A DNA stretch of 64,000 nt, from the NCBI RefSeq assembly GCF_013386115.1, contig NZ_JACAOR010000013.1:1-64000 (forward strand), given 5' to 3'. The notes below the pieces were generated by a model. It was not told where the DNA came from. It saw nothing but the letters and a program-made list of their open reading frames with translations, and did not search any database. This document shows positions 1-7,719 of the stretch, piece by piece (positions within the stretch are counted from its first letter, which is position 1; each line of letters opens with the position of its first letter). Both the position numbers and the translations under genes were made by a program. The stretch is from Pseudomonas gingeri (GTDB taxonomy: Bacteria > Pseudomonadota > Gammaproteobacteria > Pseudomonadales > Pseudomonadaceae).

Positions 1-43
1 TGAGGGCACGAATGGCGTTGGCACGCTCACGACGGCTGGGCAT
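1..43 (-). CDS. tkt: Transketolase, N-terminal 14 codons only
   Basis: The gene runs off the left edge, so only the start is visible. The first 14 residues read MPSRRERANAIRAL, the usual N-terminus of Pseudomonas transketolase (thiamine diphosphate enzyme of the pentose phosphate pathway). An AGGAG ribosome binding site lies just upstream on the minus strand. It diverges from the ArsR-methyltransferase gene at 318. The identification rests on a very short peptide plus the known tkt-metK neighbourhood in pseudomonads. Confidence 0.75.
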   Translation of the reverse strand, partial: MPSRRERANAIRAL

Positions 44-251
44 CGCTGATCTCCTGGAGGATGTTCAATTGAAAGTAAATAAAACGAAACGGAAAAAAGG
101 CGAGCATTTTCCCTCAGGCACCGCCAGGGGGCAATGACAGATAGTCGCTCGACCACGTTTTTCCTGCCGATAGTTGCGCATTGCACGGGTGAAACCTTTC
201 CGCGCTTCGTCTGTAGAGACAAAGGCGCACGGGAAAGTGCCATTTATCGTG

Positions 252-275
252 CAATATCAAAACTTTTTGATATTG
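252..275. promoter_or_regulatory. Perfect 11-bp inverted repeat, probable operator of the ArsR-type regulator
   Basis: Left arm CAATATCAAAA, spacer ct, right arm TTTTGATATTG: a perfect palindrome in the 274-bp region between tkt and the ArsR-methyltransferase gene. It stands out as AT-rich against its surroundings. ArsR-family repressors bind such short-spacer dyads, and it ends 42 bp before the regulator's start codon. A weak promoter candidate (TTGCGA at 279-284, TAGACT at 303-308) lies immediately downstream. Binding is inferred. Confidence 0.65.
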
Positions 276-317
276 ATCTTGCGAGGCGCCGCGACCGTCA
301 TCTAGACTGCTGGCCTT

Positions 318-1313
318 ATGAATCTACGTGCACCTGCCCTGCGTCCTGATGATTGCGACGAACTGTCCGCCCTGTGCAAGGCCGGCGGCGACCCGTTGCG
401 TCTCAATGTATTGCGGGCCCTGGCCAATGATTCGTTCGGGGTGCTGGAGCTGGCGCAGATCTTCGCCATCGGCCAGTCCGGCATGAGCCATCACCTGAAG
501 GTGCTGGCCCAGGCCGCCCTGGTGGCCACCCGTCGTGAAGGCAACGCGATTTTCTACCGTCGCGCCCTGCCCCACACCGAACTGCCCGGCGGCAAGCTGC
601 ATGCCGCCCTGCTCGATGAAGTCGACAGCCTTGAGCTGCCGGCCGACGTGCAAGCGCGCATCGCCCTGGTACACGGGCAACGCGCGGCCGCCAGCCAGGA
701 CTTCTTCTCGCGGATCGCGGAAAAGTTTCGGGCCCAGCAGGATCTGATCGCCGGCTTGCCGCAGTACCGCGAAAGCATCCTGGCGCTGCTCGACAAGCTC
801 GGCTTCGGCCCCGAAGCCACGGCGCTGGAAGTCGGCCCCGGCGACGGTGGCTTCCTGCCAGACCTGGCGCGGCGCTTCCAGCGGGTCACGGCACTGGACA
901 ACAGCCCGGCGATGCTCGAACTGGCGCGCCAGCTGTGCGAACGCGAATCACTGGCTAATGTCAGCCTGCAACTGGCCGATGCATTGCTGGACGACAGTAT
1001 CCAGGCCGACTGCGTGGTCCTGAACATGGTCCTGCACCATTTCGCCGCGCCGGCCGAGGCCCTCAAGCAGATGGCCGCCCTGCTGCGACCGGGCGGCAGT
1101 CTGCTGGTAACAGAGTTGTGCAGCCACAACCAGAGTTGGGCCAGGGAGGCCTGCGGTGATCTTTGGTTGGGGTTCGAACAGGAAGATCTGGCCCGTTGGG
1201 CCACTGCTGCGGGGCTCATGCCCGGGGACAGCCTCTATGTAGGCTTACGTAATGGTTTCCAGATCCAGGTTCGCCACTTTCAGCGACCGGCTGGTGCCAC
1301 TCAACATCGGTAA
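318..1313 (+). CDS. ArsR-family regulator fused to a SAM-dependent methyltransferase domain (SahR-like)
   Basis: The 331-residue protein has an N-terminal winged helix (about residues 20-85, with ELAQIFAIGQSGMSHHLKVL as recognition region) followed by a class I methyltransferase fold whose SAM-binding glycine motif EVGPGDGGF lies near residue 172. It sits 19 bp upstream of metK and is presumably cotranscribed with it. ArsR/methyltransferase fusions next to SAM-cycle genes resemble SahR regulators, proposed to sense S-adenosylhomocysteine. Here the methyltransferase domain may act as a ligand sensor, not an enzyme; that is inference. There is no good Shine-Dalgarno sequence before the ATG, so translation may be weak. 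The perfect palindrome at 252-275 is the likely autoregulatory operator. Confidence 0.85.
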   Translation: MNLRAPALRPDDCDELSALCKAGGDPLRLNVLRALANDSFGVLELAQIFAIGQSGMSHHLKVLAQAALVATRREGNAIFYRRALPHTELPGGKLHAALLDEVDSLELPADVQARIALVHGQRAAASQDFFSRIAEKFRAQQDLIAGLPQYRESILALLDKLGFGPEATALEVGPGDGGFLPDLARRFQRVTALDNSPAMLELARQLCERESLANVSLQLADALLDDSIQADCVVLNMVLHHFAAPAEALKQMAALLRPGGSLLVTELCSHNQSWAREACGDLWLGFEQEDLARWATAAGLMPGDSLYVGLRNGFQIQVRHFQRPAGATQHR

Positions 1314-1332
1314 ACTCAGGAAAACCATCGAT

Positions 1333-2523
1333 ATGAGCGAATATTCCGTTTTCACCTCCGAGTCCGTGTCTGAAGGGCATCCGGACAAAATCGCCGACCA
1401 GATCTCCGACGCGGTGCTGGACGCCATCATCGCCGAAGACAAGTTCGCCCGCGTCGCGTGCGAAACCCTGGTGAAAACCGGTGTTGCCATCATCGCTGGC
1501 GAAGTGACCACTTCGGCCTGGGTCGACCTCGAAGACATCGTGCGTAACGTGATCCTCGACATCGGCTACAACAGCTCCGACGTCGGTTTCGACGGCGCCA
1601 CCTGCGGTGTGATGAATATCATCGGCAAGCAGTCCGTGGACATCGCCCAGGGCGTTGACCGCAGCAAGCCGGAAGACCAGGGCGCCGGTGACCAGGGCCT
1701 GATGTTCGGCTACGCCAGCAACGAAACCGCGGAACTGATGCCTGCTCCGATCGCGTTCTCGCACCAACTGGTGCAGCGCCAGGCCGAAGCCCGCAAATCC
1801 GGCGTGCTGCCGTGGCTGCGTCCGGACGCCAAGTCGCAAGTGACCTGCCGTTACGAAGGCGGCAAGGTGGTTGGTGTCGACGCTATCGTCCTGTCGACCC
1901 AGCATAACCCTGACGTCTCCTACAGCGATCTGCGCGAAGGCGTGATGGAGCTGATCGTCAAGCACGTCATCCCCGCCGAACTGCTGACCAAGGACACCCA
2001 GTTCCATATCAACCCGACCGGCAACTTCATCATCGGTGGCCCGGTGGGCGACTGCGGCCTGACCGGTCGCAAGATCATCGTCGACAGCTACGGCGGCATG
2101 GCCCGTCACGGCGGCGGCGCGTTCTCCGGCAAGGACCCATCGAAGGTCGACCGTTCCGCGGCCTACGCCGGTCGCTACGTGGCCAAGAACATCGTTGCCG
2201 CCGGCCTCGCCGACCGCTGCGAAATCCAGGTCTCCTACGCCATCGGCGTCGCGCAACCGACCTCGATTTCGTTGAACACCTTCGGCACCGGCAAGATCAG
2301 CGATGACAAGATCATCAAGCTGGTCCGCGAGATCTTCGACCTGCGCCCATACGCCATCACCACCATGCTCGACCTGCTGCACCCGATGTACCAGGAAACC
2401 GCGGCCTACGGCCACTTCGGTCGTACCCCGCAGCAGAAGACCGTCGGCAACGACACCTTCACCACCTTCACCTGGGAAAAGACCGATCGTGTAGAGGCTC
2501 TGCGAGCTGCTGCCGGCCTGTAA
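1333..2523 (+). CDS. metK: S-adenosylmethionine synthetase
   Basis: MetK makes SAM from methionine and ATP. The product is 396 residues, the normal length, starting MSEYSVFTSESVSEGHPDK. The open frame extends 27 codons upstream, but the ATG at 1333 matches the family start and has AGGAAA before it. Signature motifs are visible: GHPDK near residue 16, GAGDQGLMFGYA near 120 and GGGAFSGKDPSKVDRS near 260. It follows the SahR-like regulator by 19 bp, giving a two-gene operon with a terminator directly after the stop. Together with ahcY and metF (11.5-14 kb) it forms a methyl-cycle neighbourhood. Confidence 0.98.
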   Translation: MSEYSVFTSESVSEGHPDKIADQISDAVLDAIIAEDKFARVACETLVKTGVAIIAGEVTTSAWVDLEDIVRNVILDIGYNSSDVGFDGATCGVMNIIGKQSVDIAQGVDRSKPEDQGAGDQGLMFGYASNETAELMPAPIAFSHQLVQRQAEARKSGVLPWLRPDAKSQVTCRYEGGKVVGVDAIVLSTQHNPDVSYSDLREGVMELIVKHVIPAELLTKDTQFHINPTGNFIIGGPVGDCGLTGRKIIVDSYGGMARHGGGAFSGKDPSKVDRSAAYAGRYVAKNIVAAGLADRCEIQVSYAIGVAQPTSISLNTFGTGKISDDKIIKLVREIFDLRPYAITTMLDLLHPMYQETAAYGHFGRTPQQKTVGNDTFTTFTWEKTDRVEALRAAAGL

Positions 2524-2537
2524 TGTCGCCTGCGTCA

Positions 2538-2573
2538 CAAAAGCCCTTCCTGGTCCGCCAGGGAGGGCTTTTT
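2538..2573 (+). terminator. Rho-independent terminator of metK
   Basis: A GC-rich stem (AAGCCCTTCCTGG / CCAGGGAGGGCTT) is followed by a T run, 15 bp after the metK stop codon. Confidence 0.85.
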
Positions 2574-2710
2574 CATGGGTGCAAAATCTTGCACGAGCCG
2601 ATCATGTTTCCTAATATTTCGCGTTCTCGGACCTTTTCCCCTACTTGGATATTGCGCGACGCCTGTTCGAGAGCCCCTTGGCCGTCGGCAATCGAACATT
2701 GAGGTTTGCC

Positions 2711-3106
2711 ATGCGTACTTCCGTCTTCGCGCCCGCCGCGATTCTGCTGGGTCTGTTCACTCTTCCCGTACAAGCCGCCGACCTGAGTGCGCTTGGCGAC
2801 CTGGCATCGCAACTGACCGGCGGCGCGACAACGCCCGCAGCGGGCACCACCGCCAACTCCGGCGGCTGCACCAAACAGATCCAGGACCTGCAGACACAGA
2901 TCAACACCGCCAAGGCCAAGGGCGACAGCCTCAAGGCCAGCGGCCTGCAACTGGCGATGGACCATGCTTCCAAGAGTTGCACGCAGCTCAATGGCCAGGT
3001 AGCCGCGGCGCCGCAGCCGGTCGCACAAACCCCGACAGCGGCCCAGGACCCCAAGGCCCAGGCGGTTGATGCCGGCATCAAGGCGCTCGGCGGCCTGTTC
3101 AAGTAA
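2711..3106 (+). CDS. Small secreted protein with a DUF1090-like Cys motif
   Basis: The protein is 131 residues with a clear Sec signal peptide (MRTSVFAPAAILLGLFTLPVQA, cleavage after QAA or VQA). I chose the ATG at 2711 because the upstream extension would bury this signal. A low-complexity Ala/Gly/Thr stretch is followed by a segment with two Cys (GGCTKQIQDL ... SKSCTQL). That segment has the spacing seen in the first part of the DUF1090 protein at 4979 (TGCAAKRQAI ... TTHCTD). A proline/alanine-rich tail ends the protein. It is probably periplasmic and its function is unknown. It lies between the metK terminator and its own terminator, so it is a single-gene unit. Confidence 0.7.
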   Translation: MRTSVFAPAAILLGLFTLPVQAADLSALGDLASQLTGGATTPAAGTTANSGGCTKQIQDLQTQINTAKAKGDSLKASGLQLAMDHASKSCTQLNGQVAAAPQPVAQTPTAAQDPKAQAVDAGIKALGGLFK

Positions 3107-3121
3107 GGCGACACACGCGGT

Positions 3122-3153
3122 AAAAAAAGCCTCGCCTGCGGCGGGGCTTTTTT
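3122..3153 (+). terminator. Rho-independent terminator after the small secreted protein gene
   Basis: An A tract, the stem AGCCTCGCC / GGCGGGGCT, and a T run form a good intrinsic terminator that may also work in the other direction. Confidence 0.8.
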
Positions 3154-3205
3154 ATGCCCGGACTGATCTAGGCTGTGTTTTTAAGTCGAGCAAGGATGCT
3201 CCGGC

Positions 3206-4879
3206 ATGCGTGTCTTCACTGGTTGGGCAGTTCTTGTCTGCTGTTTCAACGCCTATGCCGGCCAGTGCCCGGATTGGCCGGCGGAACGCGCCCGACGCGA
3301 GGCCGACGCCCTGCAACAGCAACTGGCGCGCTGGGACGAGCTCTACCATCGCCAGGGCATTTCGCCAGTGGCCGACGAACTCTACGATCAATCCCGCCAG
3401 ACCCTGGCCCAGTGGCGCCGATGTTTCGCCCTGCCGCCCGGGCAGGCCGACAACCCGTTGCTCAAGGCCCGCGGAACCGTTGCCCACCCGACGGCCCATA
3501 CCGGACTGGACAAGCTGCCGGACGACCAGGCGGTCCGGGAGTGGGTGCAGGGCCGCCAGGACCTGTGGATTCAGCCCAAGGTCGACGGCGTGGCCGTGAC
3601 CCTGGTTTATCGACAAGGCCGGCTGCACCAGGCCATCAGCCGTGGCGATGGACTCAAGGGCCAGGACTGGACCGACAGTGCCCGCAGGATCGCCGCCATC
3701 CCGGCGCAACTGCCACAGCCCCTGGACCTGGTGCTGCATGGCGAACTGTATTGGAGCCTGGTTGACCATGTACAAGCCGAAAACGGCAGCCTGAATGCCC
3801 GCGGCAAGGTCGCCGGACTGATGGCACGACACCAGTTGAGCGCCGATGAAGCGGAAGGTATCGGCCTGTTTGTCTGGGACTGGCCCGACGGACCGTCCAC
3901 CCAGCTCGAACGCCTGCGCGGCCTGAGCGCCCTCGGCTTCACCGACAGCGAAACCTACAGCCGACCGGTCAGCCACTTTGCCCAGGCCCGGGACTGGCGC
4001 GAGTACTGGTTTCGCCAGCCGCTGCCCTTTGCCAGCGATGGCGTGGTGCTGCGCCAGAGCCAGCGACCCGACGCGCGACGCTGGCAAGCCCGGCCGCCCC
4101 ATTGGAGCGTCGCCTGGAAATACCCGCATGCCCGGGCATTGGCCCATGTGCGCAAGGTCAGTTTCAAGGTCGGCCGCACCGGACGGATCACGCCGATGCT
4201 CGAACTGATCCCTGTGCGGCTGGATGATCGGCAGATCAGGCGGATCAGCGTCGGCTCCCTGCAACGTTGGCAGGCACTGGATATCCGTCCCGGCGACCAG
4301 GTGACCATCAGCCTGGCGGGCCTGACCATCCCGCGCCTGGAAGGCGTGGCCTGGCGCAGCGTCGAGCGAGAGCCGCTGGACGTCCCCGACCCGGATGCTT
4401 TCCATGCCGCGAGCTGCTGGCAAAACAGCCCGGGCTGCGAAAGCCAGTTCCTCGCCCGCCTGATCTGGCTGAGTGGCAAGCAGGGCCTGGCGCTGCCGCA
4501 CCTGGGTCGCGGCACCTGGGAGACGCTGATTCACGCAGGTCGTTTGCAGTCCCTGCTCGATTGGCTGACCCTCGATGCCCGCGAGCTTGCTAACATTGCA
4601 GGCTTCGGTCCGAGCCGCAGCCGACAATGGCTCGACAGTGTCCAGGTGGCTCGGCAACGCCCCTTCGAACGCTGGCTCAAGGCGCTGGGGCTGCCGGCGA
4701 CCGCCGGCGTCAGGTTGACCGGCCCCTGGCAGGTCCTGGCCAGTCGAACCGCCGAGGACTGGCAGGCGCAACCGGGAATCGGGCCCGGGCGGGCCGCGCA
4801 ACTGAGCGCTTTCTTCCGCGACCCGCAGGTGATGGCCCTGGCTGAATCATTAAGTACCGCCGGGGTCGATGGATTTTGA
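3206..4879 (+). CDS. ligB: NAD-dependent DNA ligase LigB
   Basis: LigB seals DNA nicks using NAD+. The product is 557 residues, as in enterobacterial LigB (YicF). The adenylation motif KVDGVAVTL (Lys near residue 125) is present. Downstream come an OB-fold region and two helix-hairpin-helix motifs (AGFGPSRSRQW near 465, PGIGPGRAAQL near 523). Like other LigB proteins it lacks the BRCT domain and keeps only two Cys of the usual zinc site (CWQNSPGC). The N-terminus, MRVFTGWAVLVCCFNAYAGQCPDW, looks like a Sec signal peptide, which is odd for a DNA enzyme but shared with E. coli LigB. It is flanked by two small secreted proteins. Confidence 0.93.
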   Translation: MRVFTGWAVLVCCFNAYAGQCPDWPAERARREADALQQQLARWDELYHRQGISPVADELYDQSRQTLAQWRRCFALPPGQADNPLLKARGTVAHPTAHTGLDKLPDDQAVREWVQGRQDLWIQPKVDGVAVTLVYRQGRLHQAISRGDGLKGQDWTDSARRIAAIPAQLPQPLDLVLHGELYWSLVDHVQAENGSLNARGKVAGLMARHQLSADEAEGIGLFVWDWPDGPSTQLERLRGLSALGFTDSETYSRPVSHFAQARDWREYWFRQPLPFASDGVVLRQSQRPDARRWQARPPHWSVAWKYPHARALAHVRKVSFKVGRTGRITPMLELIPVRLDDRQIRRISVGSLQRWQALDIRPGDQVTISLAGLTIPRLEGVAWRSVEREPLDVPDPDAFHAASCWQNSPGCESQFLARLIWLSGKQGLALPHLGRGTWETLIHAGRLQSLLDWLTLDARELANIAGFGPSRSRQWLDSVQVARQRPFERWLKALGLPATAGVRLTGPWQVLASRTAEDWQAQPGIGPGRAAQLSAFFRDPQVMALAESLSTAGVDGF

Positions 4880-4978
4880 GGACATAATTGCCGGCTAATC
4901 CGGGCCTGTCATAACGGCGGATTGGCTTTATTTATTCATAGTGTGTTTTTTCAGTCTTTTTTCTACACGGAGCTTTTC

Positions 4979-5374
4979 ATGAAATTTCTCTCACCGCTGG
5001 CTCTTTTCACCCTGTGCAGCGTCATGGCCGCCCCGCTCCTGGCCGCCGAAGAACAACCCGAGCTGACCGGCTGCGCCGCCAAGCGCCAGGCCATCGGCAG
5101 CCAGCTGGAAATCGCCAGGGCCCAGGGCAACAGCGACCAGCAGGCCGGACTGGAGAAAGCCCTGGCCGAAGTGACCACCCATTGCACCGACGCCTCGCTG
5201 AAAAAGGAGCGGGAAAACAAGGTCCTCGACGCCCGCCACGAAGTCAGCCGTCGCCAGGCCGACCTCGACAAGGCAATGAAAAAGGGCGATCCGGACAAGA
5301 TCAACAAGCGCAAGGACAAGCTGGCCGAGTCCCGCAAGGAACTGCAGGACGCGCTGGATGAGCTGGACAAGTGA
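4979..5374 (+). CDS. DUF1090 family periplasmic protein (YqjC-like)
   Basis: The 131-residue product starts with a signal peptide (MKFLSPLALFTLCSVMAAPLLA, then AEEQPE). The mature part has TGCAAKRQAIGSQLEIARAQGN and a second Cys (THCTD), then a long charged helix rich in Lys, Asp and Glu that ends KELQDALDELDK. This is the DUF1090/YqjC pattern: one Cys pair and a coiled coil. I chose the ATG at 4979 (GGAG seven bases upstream) over the longer frame starting at 4922. Function is unknown; E. coli yqjC belongs to a stress-related locus. It converges on the cytochrome gene with 40 bp between stops. Confidence 0.88.
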   Translation: MKFLSPLALFTLCSVMAAPLLAAEEQPELTGCAAKRQAIGSQLEIARAQGNSDQQAGLEKALAEVTTHCTDASLKKERENKVLDARHEVSRRQADLDKAMKKGDPDKINKRKDKLAESRKELQDALDELDK

Positions 5375-5414
5375 TTCGCGACCGGACTTTGCAGCCAGCG
5401 GCGCCCGTTACCGA

Positions 5415-5864
5415 TCAGTGATCGCGAAACTCTTTATGACAGGCATCACAGGCATCTTCGACTTTCTCCACGGCCGGCCTGAGAATGCTCGCCTGGTAGG
5501 GCTGGACCCGGCTGGCGATCACCAGTTGGCCGGTAGCCCCTTCCAGCGAGCGCGCCAGCTCCTGGAAACGCGCCTGCTTCTGCCAGACATCGGCCTTGGC
5601 ACTGGTATGCTCCGATTCCTTGACCTGCGGGAAATGCTGCCACGGCTCATGGGACAACCCGTCAAGTTTGCTCGCTCCCTCGGCAAACTTCGGACCGTCG
5701 AAGGGGATGCGGCCACGCAGCATGCCACCCAGGTCCTCACTGGTCTTGAGCATCTGCTTGAAAATGGCCTTGCGCTGACCCAGGGGCGAATTCGGGTCAA
5801 TGCCGCCACAGGCACCGAGGGCCAGGCAGGCCAGCAATACAACGGAAAGTCTTTTAAGAGTCAT
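5415..5864 (-). CDS. Cytochrome c'-type (c556-like) lipoprotein
   Basis: The 149-residue protein carries a lipoprotein signal with lipobox LGAC at about residues 16-19, so it is probably anchored to a membrane facing the periplasm. It ends with the haem c motif CDACHKEFRDH, the C-terminal CxxCH-K/R pattern typical of the four-helix cytochrome c' / c556 family. The middle is helical. Such proteins bind haem with an open or Met-ligated axial site and may act as electron carriers or gas-binding proteins; the partner is not apparent here. It converges with the DUF1090 gene and diverges from mltA. Confidence 0.85.
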   Translation of the reverse strand: MTLKRLSVVLLACLALGACGGIDPNSPLGQRKAIFKQMLKTSEDLGGMLRGRIPFDGPKFAEGASKLDGLSHEPWQHFPQVKESEHTSAKADVWQKQARFQELARSLEGATGQLVIASRVQPYQASILRPAVEKVEDACDACHKEFRDH

Positions 5865-6010
5865 GATGGCTTCAGGTCACGGGACACGGCGGCCAGTATC
5901 CTCGCCTCGGCATCAAAGACCAATAGGCCCAAGGGCCAATACCCTTACTATTTGAATGGACTACCTGAACAGAGACTGAACGGGTAGTGACTCAAGGAAT
6001 ACGCTTGTTG

Positions 6011-7162
6011 ATGAACACCACTTTCAAACGCCTGGGCTGGAGCATGCTCGCCCTGGCCCTGCTCGCCGGCTGCAATGGCAAGGACCACCAACCACCTGCG
6101 CCGGCGGTGACCACCTATGTCAAGGCGGACTGGAAGGCCTTGCCGGATGTTTCCGATGCCGACCTGCAGGCCGGTTTTGCCTCCTGGCGCAGTGCCTGTA
6201 CCCGGCTGAAGAACGATGCCAACTGGGCGGCGACCTGCTCCGCTGCCGCCAATGTCGCGAATACCCCCGCCGCCATTCGCACCTTCCTCCAGCAGAACCT
6301 CGAGGTCTACGGGCTGCGCTCCGCCGAAAACAGTGCCGACGGGCTGATCACCGGCTACTACGAACCGGTCTATCCCGGCAGCCTGACCCGCACCGCCAAG
6401 GCCACGGTGCCGGTCTACGGCGTGCCCGACGACCTGATCATCGTCCAACTGGAAAGCCTCTACCCCGAGCTCAAGGGCAAGCGCCTGCGCGGACGCCTGG
6501 AAGGCCGGGTGATCAAGCCCTATGACGATGCCGCGCTGATCGCCACCCAGGGCGTCAAGGCTCCGGTGCTGGCCTGGCTGACCGACCCGATGGACCTGCA
6601 GTTCCTGCAGATCCAGGGTTCCGGTCGCATCCGCCTGGATGATGGCCGGCAATTGCGCATCGGTTACGCGGACCAGAACGGCTACCCCTATCGCGCCATC
6701 GGCCGCTGGCTGGTGGAACAGGGTGAGTTGAAGAAGGAAGACGTCACCATGGGCAGCATCAGCGCCTGGGCCAAGGCCCATCCGACGCGTATCCCGCAGC
6801 TGCTGGGCAGCAACCCGAGCTATGTGTTCTTTGCCCGCAACCCGGACAGCAACGAGGGTCCGCGTGGTTCGCTGAACGTGCCGCTGACCGCCGGCTACAG
6901 CGTGGCGGTGGACCGCAAGGTGATTCCGCTGGGTAGCCTGCTGTGGCTGTCGACCACCCGGCCGGATGGCAGCGCCCTGGTCCGTCCGGTGGCCGCCCAG
7001 GATACCGGCGGGGCCATTGCCGGCGAGGTACGCGCCGACCTGTTCTGGGGCACCGGCGATGCCGCCGGGCAGTTGGCCGGGGACATGAAGCAGAAGGGCA
7101 ATATCTGGATGTTGTGGCCGAAAGGCATGGCCTTGCCCAAGACCGCCGATATCGGTAGCTGA
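6011..7162 (+). CDS. mltA: Membrane-bound lytic murein transglycosylase A
   Basis: MltA cleaves the MurNAc-GlcNAc bond of peptidoglycan, leaving 1,6-anhydro-MurNAc ends, and helps wall turnover. The start MNTTFKRLGW with lipobox LAGC near residue 20 marks an outer-membrane lipoprotein. Family motifs seen are GLITGYYEPVYPGS (near residue 115), FLQIQGSGRIRL (near 200) and, in the C-terminal 3D domain, AAQDTGGAIAGEVRADLFWG (near 327-346), which holds the catalytic Asp. The length, 383 residues, is normal. An in-frame upstream codon exists, but the ATG at 6011 gives the proper signal sequence. Confidence 0.95.
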   Translation: MNTTFKRLGWSMLALALLAGCNGKDHQPPAPAVTTYVKADWKALPDVSDADLQAGFASWRSACTRLKNDANWAATCSAAANVANTPAAIRTFLQQNLEVYGLRSAENSADGLITGYYEPVYPGSLTRTAKATVPVYGVPDDLIIVQLESLYPELKGKRLRGRLEGRVIKPYDDAALIATQGVKAPVLAWLTDPMDLQFLQIQGSGRIRLDDGRQLRIGYADQNGYPYRAIGRWLVEQGELKKEDVTMGSISAWAKAHPTRIPQLLGSNPSYVFFARNPDSNEGPRGSLNVPLTAGYSVAVDRKVIPLGSLLWLSTTRPDGSALVRPVAAQDTGGAIAGEVRADLFWGTGDAAGQLAGDMKQKGNIWMLWPKGMALPKTADIGS

Positions 7163-7184
7163 TGGCTCTGGAGCCTGAACTGAT

Positions 7185-7278
7185 GCCTTCGCCAGCAAGC
7201 CGGCTCCTACATTACAGCGTCGGGCATGGATTTTGTGCACGACACAAACCTGTGCAGGAGCCGGCTTGCCAGCGATAA
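7185..7278. repeat. Pair of inverted REP palindromes
   Basis: Two REP-type units with the core AGCCGGCT/GGCTTGCC face opposite ways (CGCCAGCAAGCCGGCTCC at 7190-7207 and GGAGCCGGCTTGCCAGCG at 7257-7274) between mltA and the MAPEG gene. This is the typical intergenic REP doublet of pseudomonads. Confidence 0.85.
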
Positions 7279-7318
7279 CCATCGAACAGGCACCCCATGA
7301 CCTGAAGGCCGCGCCTCA

Positions 7319-7705
7319 TCAGATCGAGACGAAGAAGAAACTCGCAATCAGTGCCATCCCGACAAACCACACCAGCGAGCGCAAGGCCGCCCAGTCCGCC
7401 AGGTAGCAGATGATGTACAGCAGGCGACTGGTGATGAACAGCACCGCCAGCACATTGATCGTCACCAGCGAGGCATTGCCGGCGATATGCGCAATGATCA
7501 CCGCCGCCGCGAAGGCCGGGGTCACTTCGAAACTGTTCAATTGCGCCGCATGCGCCCGCCTGGCAAAACCTTCGAGGGTTTCCAGGAAGGCCCGCGGATC
7601 ATGGTTCTGCCGGGGGCCGAACTTGCCGCCGCTGAACTTGGCGATGCCGGTGCACAGGTACGGCAGGAAAATCGCGATCAATACACACCAGAACGCTGGA
7701 GTCAT
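7319..7705 (-). CDS. MAPEG family membrane protein
   Basis: The 128-residue protein starts MTPAFWCVLIAIFLPYLC and has four hydrophobic helices. It contains the MAPEG signature elements: FGPRQNHDPRAFLETLEGFARRAHAAQLNSFE (near residues 30-62) and a later helix with RLLYIICYLADW. MAPEG proteins include glutathione transferases of the membrane; bacterial members are mostly uncharacterised. The frame runs far upstream into the EamA gene; the ATG at 7705 is the family start. It lies downstream of the EamA transporter gene with a 14-bp gap and is probably cotranscribed with it. Confidence 0.9.
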   Translation of the reverse strand: MTPAFWCVLIAIFLPYLCTGIAKFSGGKFGPRQNHDPRAFLETLEGFARRAHAAQLNSFEVTPAFAAAVIIAHIAGNASLVTINVLAVLFITSRLLYIICYLADWAALRSLVWFVGMALIASFFFVSI

Positions 7706-7719
7706 AACACAGTCCCTTC

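Noticed and set aside
1252..1332. A longer N-terminus of MetK
   Set aside because: The extra 27 codons overlap the upstream regulator gene and are not part of the family; ATG 1333 has its own ribosome binding site.
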